Part shown: positions 56,127-64,000 of the stretch, piece by piece
Layout: the number at the start of each line of letters is the position of its first letter
How positions within the stretch are numbered: position 1 is the first letter of the stretch
Source: Prionace glauca
Lineage: Eukaryota > Chordata > Chondrichthyes > Carcharhiniformes > Carcharhinidae
Assembly: GCA_037974335.1 (NCBI GenBank)
Contig: CM075760.1
Span: 21,036,291-21,100,290, forward strand
Length of the DNA: 64,000 nt
Direction: 5' to 3'
Program-made: the position numbers and the translations under genes
The notes under the pieces: model-generated
Told to the model about the DNA's origin: nothing
The model's input: the letters and a program-made list of their open reading frames with translations, nothing else
Databases searched by the model: none

Positions 56127-59100
56127 GTAAGAACCATCCACTTATTGAGTAACTGGTTTACATGTGTCTTTGTTTTATGTTTTTATCTGTACTAATAATC
56201 CATGTGGTAACATAAATGGGAGTTTGGTGGATTCTCGGTTGAGAATTGTTACAATGTTTCCTGTGATTCTGCTGCAAAGGGGTTTTAGAATTCCGCTCTT
56301 TCTGGACAATAGGTACTGCTGAGGGATTCAATACCAAATTGTTGGGATTTTGTGTTTATCTGTTGAGGTTACCGTGTGGTTGGGTTACTTTAAAATCCGA
56401 ATGTCTGTTAAACAATTCAGCGTTTCTGCAGCGTTTAATCTCGGTGACATCTAGTGGCTGCGGGTTGAACCATCTACTGCACAAGTGTTTGACATTGAAA
56501 CCAAAAATAGTAAAAAATCTAAAATTTCTATATTTATCCAGTGAAAATGTTCCACTCACTCACAATGCTGGTGCTGCTGTGCAATAATTTCTGCTTATTC
56601 TAAACATTAATTAGTTTGGTGATGGGCGAATTGGCTGGAATTTATATTCAACATTTCTGTAAATATTATATTTGATTCTGTTGAGAGTGTTTGTAGAATT
56701 GAGCTGCTTCTGCATGAAGCGGGGTTCAGTCTCTCAGTGATGCGTTTTTTTCTGGTGAGGAGATTATGTATCTGGGTGACTTTAAATACGTAAAATTTGT
56801 GAATTAATTTGGTATTTCTGCATTGTTTGAGCCCAGTGACACTGAGCTGTTACACGTTTTGTGATTGAATATGAACATTCTGCGGTTCACAACTGCTTGA
56901 TGCATGACTTCAGGGAGAAATAAAGCAGGCTTTATTGTGTTTGTATGTTTAAAATCTTTAGTCATAACGGCTTAAGCCGCTCGTTCAGAACATAGTTTGT
57001 CACTGCATTCAGATTTTGGGGTATCTGCAATGTTTAATCTCGGTGGCATTTGATGGCTGGAACTTTTACCATCCAAATGTTTAAATATGTTTGAAATATG
57101 ACCCAATATGAATAAGATGTGATAAAGTTTCAACGCGAATTTGTTGGACAAATTCCACCTCCTCGCAATGCTATTGCTATTATTCTAGATTTCTGTTTAG
57201 TTTAATAATTGGTTAAGAGCTGGTTTGCTAGATTCGATATTGAGATTTATTTTGCAATGTTACATTTGATTCTGTTGAATGGATAATTGATCTGTTTTTC
57301 TGTGAAGCGGATTCATTCCCTCATTGATGTGTTTTGTTGTGTTTCTGCTGAGGAGATTCTGTGGTGCAGTCACTGTGAATGTTTAAAATTTGTGCTATGG
57401 TTTGGCTTTGTGGCAGTATTTCTGTGTTGTTTAAATAGTGTATAACGGTGCCGTTGAGAGTTTAGATGTTTTCTGGTTGAACAGAAACAATCTTTGAGTT
57501 TGAAAATCTATGAAGGGAGAAAACAAGTAGGTTGGGGGGAAAGAACACCGAAAAGATATCACAGCATTTTTATAAATGTTAAATAACGCTTACAAATTCA
57601 AGTGAGGCATGACTTACAACACTCATTCGGACACTTAGTCTTTGCTGCAATCACAAACTTCCCATGAACAAGTTTAATAGTAAAATTAATGTAAATCAAA
57701 GAATTATTAATCGGTAATTTAACTCCATATTCACCACAGATTATTTTATATTAATAATTTAGCAATAATCCCCTTTAATAGTTCTGTTGTGTATTTCACA
57801 CAATTAACATGACCAGAACATTTTCCAGACTGGAAATATTTTGTGACAATTCCAGAAGCTATTTCAATGATAACCTGCTGTTTTCACAGCCGTGCTCAAT
57901 TGAACAAGATACTTTGCATTAATCGGTATATCCCAGATTAAGTTCGCATTTACTGGAATACGAGTTTTGCAGAATAATTTCCTTTTTGGAAATTTTTGTA
58001 TCCGATTATTAATTTTTTTTCTATGCAATTGGAACCAGATTATCCGTTCTGAGTATTTTTTAAAATTAGATAACGAGATAATTAATTACTTATCGCATCT
58101 CAAAATTTGTGAAATTGTTTAGTGTTCCTCAATTGTTTTTACATTGTTTACGCTCAGTGAAACTGAGCAGTTCTGGCTAAATGAAAATAAAATTGCCTTT
58201 GAATATTCTTGTAGGGAAAAAGCAGAAAAGTTTCGGAAAATAAAATAAATATATGTTAGGACATTTTATTCATGTTAACTAATGGTTACATATTAAAATA
58301 AAACATGAATTACAATTCACTGTACCTCTGTTAGGGATATTACACTGCCCTGAATCTGTTATATTCGAAGTCCTCATTTTCAGAAAAATAATTGCCCAGT
58401 TTTTGTGATTTGAGACAGTCAGGGAGAAATAGTTAAAAGGCAAAGGGAGTTTTAAAATGAACATCAGGTTAATTTAAAATTTTTATTGATTTTTTTCACT
58501 GTTGTAATTTGACCTTTGATCAATTAGAATCAAACAGTTTATAAAAATTTGACAGACTGAACACAGTTTTCTGACAGATGGAATTCGCTGACACTCAAGT
58601 AAAATTGTTCAAATGATTGTGTTTGAATTGTAGTAAAGTGTCAACAGAAACTGGCTACCGACTGACAATTAAATGCTTGAAATTCAAAAAGATTACTTTA
58701 TATAAAAATAATATGATATTATAAATACTATAAAAATAATATTAGCTCAGCACTTAATAACATCATGTTTCCCATTAATGTTAAACACAGAATAAATGAC
58801 AGAATGGAAGAAGTCATACTAACTGAAGCTTATGTTTAATTCTTATTAAATATTATAATGAAGAAAAGGTTGAGACTTATATTCTGCATCGTGTTTTTAG
58901 CGTTACAGAGGATTTGAATCAATTATCGTCTCTGTGTTTGCACTGTTTAATTCAGATCTTCTTTAATTAAACAATGTGTTCAGTAATGAAGTTGTTATAT
59001 GGGTGGCCTAAATTATTAAATCTAGGAAGCAGTATTATTGATTTCAAACGGCCAGGCCGTTACAGTCTGGACAAAATCAGAAATCTGCATTTTTAACTCG

Positions 59101-60414
59101 TTTGTTCGTTGTAATAAGGTATTTGTAGTAAAAGTGAAAAAGTAAAATATTACAATGTGATTAGATTTAAGTAAATGAATGACAGATGTTTGAATGTTTC
59201 CATTCAGTAATTTGAAATTATAGTTTAACATTGAGATTTAATTGTAACCTAATTATTTAACAATGTTGGGGACAGAAGCACGTTTTGAATGATTGAAAAC
59301 TCATTTTATTACAGAGAACAAATCAGCTGACAGGAGAACTAACTGACAATTAACAATAACTTAAAATGTAATATTAACGCTGATTAATTCAAAACAAAAG
59401 ACCTTGAATATTGCACTACCGTGCAAAATATGATCAGTCTTAGAGAATATTTAATTGTATCAAAATGAATTCAAAAACAAAACATTTCTTTACTCAGCTG
59501 TGCTCGGCTCGATAAGTTGTTTTGCCTTGATTATTTTGTTGATTACATTTAATTAAGAAATTAGATCCAATCAGGTAACGATTTTCAATGTGAATATTTC
59601 CCGGTTTGTTTAATTCTTAGTGTGTCACTGTATCTCTGTTAGGGACATTGAACTGTTACTGTGTCACTGTATCTCTAATAGGGACATTCAACTGTCCTGA
59701 ATCTGTTATTTTTGCTCATTTTCAGCGAAATTACATTTTTACACAATTTTCGCGAAGTGATACAGGCAGAGAGAAATAATTAAAAGTCGAGAGGAGTTCT
59801 GAAATGAATACCCGTTTAATTTAAAATAGGTTATTGATTTTCTGTTGTAACTTGACTATTGATCAATGAGAATCCAACAGTTTGAAATTGACAGATTGAA
59901 CAGATCTTTCTGCTGGGAACTCGACTGTTCAACTGTTTGTTTCTGTTCTGTTTCTGGGCGTATGGTCACTGTGTTGGGACCAGGAATCTCCCTGACTGGT
60001 TATAAATCTTTTGATTCCTTCTCCTGTCCTGCAAGAAGTGAAATTTGATTTATTTCTTCAATGCACTTGTATCTGTGGGAAATTTGACTGTTTGACTCGG
60101 TGTCTCAGAAATTAAGTCCCTGAAGCATATTGTGTCCATCAGAGAAGCAGAAACATCAGACTTTAGAGGGAGAATTGGGTGATTTTTAAGCAGTGATGTA
60201 CCGGCCTTGGAAATGTTCGATGAACAAATACAAAGTGAGATTTACTATATTGTGCTCCGTGATACAGCAGCCCCTGAACTGTTTAGTTTGACAGTTGAAG
60301 GGTCACATTCACTTGCATATTATTTTCAATCTTCTAAAGGCATTTTAGAGACATTTGCTCGGCCAGAATTTTTAATCTAATTGTTCCTTCACAAAGTATT
60401 GATATGAAGCATCC
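56127..60414 (+). other. J-to-constant intron, non-coding, with internal duplications
   Basis: AT-rich with no supported open frame. Two internal duplications were found. 56430-56900 resembles 57020-57500 at an offset of about 595 ('gtttaatctcggtgacatct' against 'gtttaatctcggtggcattt'; 'atatttgattctgttgagag' against 'acatttgattctgttgaatg'). 58318-58575 resembles 59676-59905 ('ccctgaatctgttatattcg' against 'tcctgaatctgttatttttg'). No CH1-like exon was recognised. Confidence 0.6.
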
Positions 60415-60790
60415 TTGAACAACTGCAGTCCATATGCTGCAGGCATCCGCCCTGCTGTTAGGCAGGGAGTTCCAGGATTTTGACCCAGCGATTATGAATG
60501 AATTGAGAAATTGTTTCAGGTCAGGATGGTGTGTGTTTTGGAGGGAAGCTTACAGGTTATAGTGTTTCAGATGTGGCTGCTGCCCTTGTCCTGTTAGGAT
60601 GTAAAGGCAGCGGGTTTGGACAGTGTAATCTATGGAGCCTTGGTGAATTGCTGCAGTGCATGTTGTATATAATACACACAGTGCTGACACTGCCTGTTAG
60701 TGATGGAGAGAGTGAATAGGGTGAATGAGGGGCCGGGTAATCTTGTGGGTGGCTTTGCCCTGGATTGTGTCAGATTGCGTGAGGATTTAC
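60415..60790 (-). mobile_element. LINE D fragment
   Basis: 'ctgttaggcagggagttcca', 'ggattttgacccagcgatta', 'ctgctgcccttgtcctgtta' and 'gagccttggtgaattgctgc' match the LINE D 3' region (41400-41640). No open frame of its own. Confidence 0.7.
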
Positions 60791-60949
60791 AAGTTTCTCT
60801 CATTGAGGAAAGAGGAAATTATTTAATTGAGACTGACTTGTGAAAGATTTAAATGTTTTTTTCCAACCCGTGCCCCACAGTCCGTATTGTGCTCGCTTGT
60901 CACTCCCACTTACTGTGTGAGTGGGTGAGTGTGTGTGGAGTGAGGGTGC

Positions 60950-61545
60950 TTTTCCAGACTGAATCAGCCAGATAGAGACTTACACACATCACACACTCTC
61001 ACACACATAAATACACACATACAGACCCTCATATTCTGTCACACATACATACACACACTTACTTTCTCTCTCATACGATATCTCACACACATTCTCTTTC
61101 TCTCACGGTCTAAATACTCTGTCTCAAATACAAATACAGGCATACTCCCGCTCTCTCAATCAGTCTCTCACATCTCATACACAAAAACACTCACGCACAC
61201 ACACCGCCACACACATTCTCTGTTATAAACACACACAAACAAACACACTCACACACACACACACACACTTTGCTTTTGTCACCCACACACATTGCACACA
61301 TCTTTCTCTCTCACACACAACCCCATGCACATTTCCACACACTCCAGAACAGTTTATTTTGCTTTCCAATAGACACACTGCCTCCTCTTGCAAACGCAAC
61401 CCACTGTCTCACACATGTGCAAACACAGTCTATCACACACAGGCACCTTCACACACACATTCACCCTCTCTCTCCATCAAACACACACCCAAACACCCTC
61501 TCACACACTTTCCACCTCACATACGTCAGAGAGACTGTCATTTAC
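60950..61545. repeat. CA/CT-rich low-complexity tract
   Basis: Imperfect CACACA and CTCTCA runs. His/Thr/Ser-rich frames over it are artefacts. Confidence 0.9.
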
Positions 61546-61547
61546 AT

Positions 61548-61802
61548 CATAGAATATAATCACAAGGTCCTACAGTACAGAAGGAGGCCATTCAGCCCAT
61601 CGAGTCCGCATCAACAGGAATCCCACCAAAGCCCTATCCCCATAACCACATGTGTTTACTCTAACTAGTCCTCCTGAAACTAAGGGGCAATTTCGCACGG
61701 CCAATCAATCCCCTGAACCCAAACTTCTTTGGAGTGTGGGAGGAAACAGGAGCACCCGAAGGAAACCCAAGCAGACACGGGGTGAACTTACTAACTCCAT
61801 AT
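61548..61802 (-). mobile_element. SINE split by a LINE (continues at 62551-62610)
   Basis: The first part holds the reversed 3' half and central block ('aggaggccattcagcccatc', 'ggagcacccgaaggaaaccc'). The tRNA-like head, 'ggcagcagcgttaatcactg', appears only after the LINE at 62571-62600. The SINE was therefore whole when the LINE landed. Confidence 0.85.
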
Positions 61803-62550
61803 GTTTTGGGGCTGTGCCCTCTGGTTCTGTTTTCCTTTCTGGGTGGGGGGAGTCTCTCTACCTCTACGCTGTCTAGTCCCTTCGTTATCTTGTAGGTCTC
61901 TATGAGATCCCCCCTCGGCATTCTGGACTCCGACAAGTGCATGCCCAGTCTATTTAATCTCTCCTCATAAGCTAACCCCCTTATCTGCAACTTTACGGGA
62001 CCCTCGTCAGGCCTCATTTGGGGTGCTGTGCGCAGTTCTGGTCGCCTCACTGTAGGAAGGACGTAGAAGCTATTGAAAGGGTGCAGAGGAGATTTACAAG
62101 GATGTTGCCTGGACTGGGAGGCATGCCTTATGAAGATAGGTTGAGGGAGCTGGGACTCTTTTCCCTGGAGAGGCGAAGGTTGAGAGGCGAACTGATAGAA
62201 GTTTATAAAATGTTGAGAGGAATAGATAGGGTGGCCTCTCAGAGGCTATTTCCCCGGGTTGAAATGGTCGCTACGAGAGGACACAGATTTAAGGTGCGGG
62301 GAGGGAAGTACAGAGGTGATGTTAGGGGTAAGTTTTTCACTCAGAGGGTAGTGAGTGATTGGAATCGGCTGCCGTCGTCGGTGGTGGAGGCGAACTCGCT
62401 GGGGTCTTTTAAAAGACTTCTGGATGAGTATATGGGGTTTAATGGGATTGGGGGTTATAGATAGGTCTATAGATTGGTGGGGTTGATGCGATCGGCGCAA
62501 CTCGAGGGCCGAAGGGCCTGTTTGTGCTGTAATATTCTATGTTCTATGTT
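61803..62550 (+). mobile_element. LINE C, two opposed CR1-clade pieces inside a SINE
   Basis: The left piece (61803-61995) is on the minus strand and reads RGLAYEERLNRLGMHLSE and VERLPPPRKENRTRGHS. The right piece (61996-62550) is on the plus strand and reads FWSPHCRKDVEAIERVQRRF to DYR, ending 'attctatgttctatgtt'. CATAT flanks the whole (61798-61802 and 62551-62555). The pieces code for overlapping protein regions but differ in sequence, so simple 5' inversion of one element does not explain them. Confidence 0.75.
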
Positions 62551-62734
62551 CATATCGGGAATTGAACTGTGAGGCAGCAGCGTTAATCACTGTGCCGCCT
62601 CGGCCACCCCCTCCCCCTCCCCCTCCCCCACTAACATTTGAATGAGGGTGGGATCGAGAAGCCCGAGTAAAACTCATGTGAATAAGTTTCAGCTGGAAAT
62701 TCTTCTCTGTTTGGAGTCATATTTAGCACAAAAC

Positions 62735-62875
62735 AAGATGGTGATGGTTGGTGGAGGTCAAACATCTAAGTTGAGAATTCACTGCAGGAGTTCGGCAGGG
62801 GACTGTTCTGTGACCAACAATCTTCTATTGCTTCATCAATGACACTTTCCATCCAACATGAGGTCAGAAGTAGGG
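62735..62875 (+). mobile_element. LINE D reverse-transcriptase fragment
   Basis: The plus strand shows VGGGQTSKLRIH, a decayed G-V-P-Q block and NMRSEVG, as before the FADD box in this LINE group (from memory of the family). Short, with no open frame left. Confidence 0.5.
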
Positions 62876-63189
62876 ATTTCCATGTGTTACACCGGACACA
62901 AAGACACAATCAATAAGAAGGGATCTGACTGAGACGAAGTCCGCCTGGCTCCCCAATACTGGTGTAAACTTGGTGTTTGATTCCTGTGTGACCCTAGTTT
63001 TGCTGGAAGCTTCCCTTCCAGCTCCCTCAGTCTATCTATTTGTTCACTGATCCGTGTTTCTGAAAGAAAGGCCCCGACATTAAAGCAGCTGCCCGGTGAT
63101 CTACACTGATTCCTGACTTTACACAGTCCTGTTACTGAAAGCTGATCAATGGAGAGAATCGGGAAAAGATCGATGGAGAGGGAGAGGAG
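62876..63189. other. Unassigned spacer
   Basis: No gene, RNA or repeat recognised. Confidence 0.4.
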
Positions 63190-64000
63190 GAGGTGGCTCA
63201 TTGACTCTCTCACCCTCACCCTCACTCACTCACTCACCCTCAATCTTTCATCCTCACTCAAAAACGTCACTCACTCACCCTCACTTACCCACCTTTCCTC
63301 ACTGACACATTCTCTCTCACTCACCCTCACTCACTCACCCTCACACACTCAACCACAATCATTCATCCCCAATCACTCACCCTCGCTCACTCACCCTCAT
63401 TCACGCTTACTCACTCATGCTCACTCACTCACCCTTGCTCACTCATCCACCCTCACACACACTCCCTCACACTCACTCCCTCACACACACTCCCTCACAC
63501 CCTCACACCCTCTCACTCACCCCCTCTCACTCACCCCCTCTCACTCACCCCCACTCACTCACCTCCACTCACTCATCCCCACTCACTCATCCCCACTCAC
63601 TCATCCCCACTCACTCATCCCCCCTCACCCACCCTCACGCACTCGCCCTCAAGCACTCAACCTCAGAAACTCACGGATCCTGATTCACCCTGAGTCACTC
63701 ACACTCACTCACTCACTCACAATCACTCACTCATACTCACTCACTCACTCTCATCCATTCTCACTCACTCGCCCACAAGCACTCACACACCCTCATTCAA
63801 GCTCATTCATTCACGCAAACACACGCCCTGATTCACTCATCCTCACACCCTCACTCACTCACAATCACTCACTCATATTTGCTCACTCACTCTCGTCCAT
63901 CCTCACTCACCCACAAACACTCATTCAACTTCACTCGTTCAACCTCAATCACTCACCCTGACTCACTCATTCTCACACCCTCACTGACTCACTCACATTC
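63190..64000. repeat. TCAC-rich satellite running off the window
   Basis: Imperfect tandem CTCACTCACCCTCA variants, cleanest at 63530-63640 ('ctcactcatccccactcact'). Ser/Leu/His/Thr frames across it are artefacts. The tract continues past 64000. Confidence 0.93.

Noticed and set aside
60531-60719. 62-residue plus-strand frame
   Set aside because: It lies antisense within the LINE D fragment.
61270-61668. His/Thr-rich 132-residue frame
   Set aside because: Mostly the CA-rich tract followed by reversed SINE sequence.
63149-63961. 270-residue Ser/Leu/His/Thr-rich open frame
   Set aside because: A translation of the TCAC satellite, with no supporting signal.
1-64000. LTR-bearing elements or endogenous virus copies
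   Set aside because: No paired long terminal repeats and no gag, protease, integrase or envelope motifs were recognised. All reverse transcriptases seen are of LINE type.

Overview
The window reads as germline nuclear DNA of a cartilaginous fish, most likely a shark. The direct evidence is an unrearranged immunoglobulin heavy-chain V-D-D-J cluster at 54.2-56.1 kb, with four separate segments about 0.4 kb apart and recombination signals in the arrangement known for elasmobranch IgH clusters. Supporting evidence is a dense load of CR1-clade LINEs and tRNA-headed V-SINE/HE1-type SINEs. I have no database match, so the species is not assigned.

Layout. 1-12 kb: a long inverted repeat (arms 1-3595 and 8948-12018), each arm carrying the same tRNA set (Glu, Phe, Leu). 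The 5.3 kb between the arms holds the 3' end of a Penelope-like element and a nearly full LINE (family B). 12.4-14.0 kb: a two-exon gene for a class-A G-protein coupled receptor of GPR139 type, the only ordinary protein gene that looks intact. 15.3-18.8 kb: a second LINE (family A) interrupted by a reversed relative. 19-35 kb: gene-poor, with decayed LINE/SINE remnants, an exact-period 84-bp minisatellite (23 units), a long CA tract and a dispersed, decayed 27-bp minisatellite. 35.0-40.7 kb: a LINE B copy holding three nested insertions. 41.2-46.05 kb and 50.1-54.95 kb: two direct, diverged copies of an IgH-upstream segment. The first ends in a broken VH, the second in the intact VH cluster. 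56.1-64 kb: the J-to-constant intron or intergenic DNA, with large internal duplications, LINE fragments, and CA- and TCAC-rich tracts. No constant-region exon was seen.

How it works together. The V, D1, D2 and J segments form one recombination unit: V(23), (12)D1(22), (12)D2(12), (23)J. The 12/23 rule then allows V-D1-D2-J joining within a few hundred bases. The receptor and tRNA genes are unrelated passengers. Most other reading frames are LINE coding sequence, its antisense, or simple-repeat translations, and are not reported as genes.
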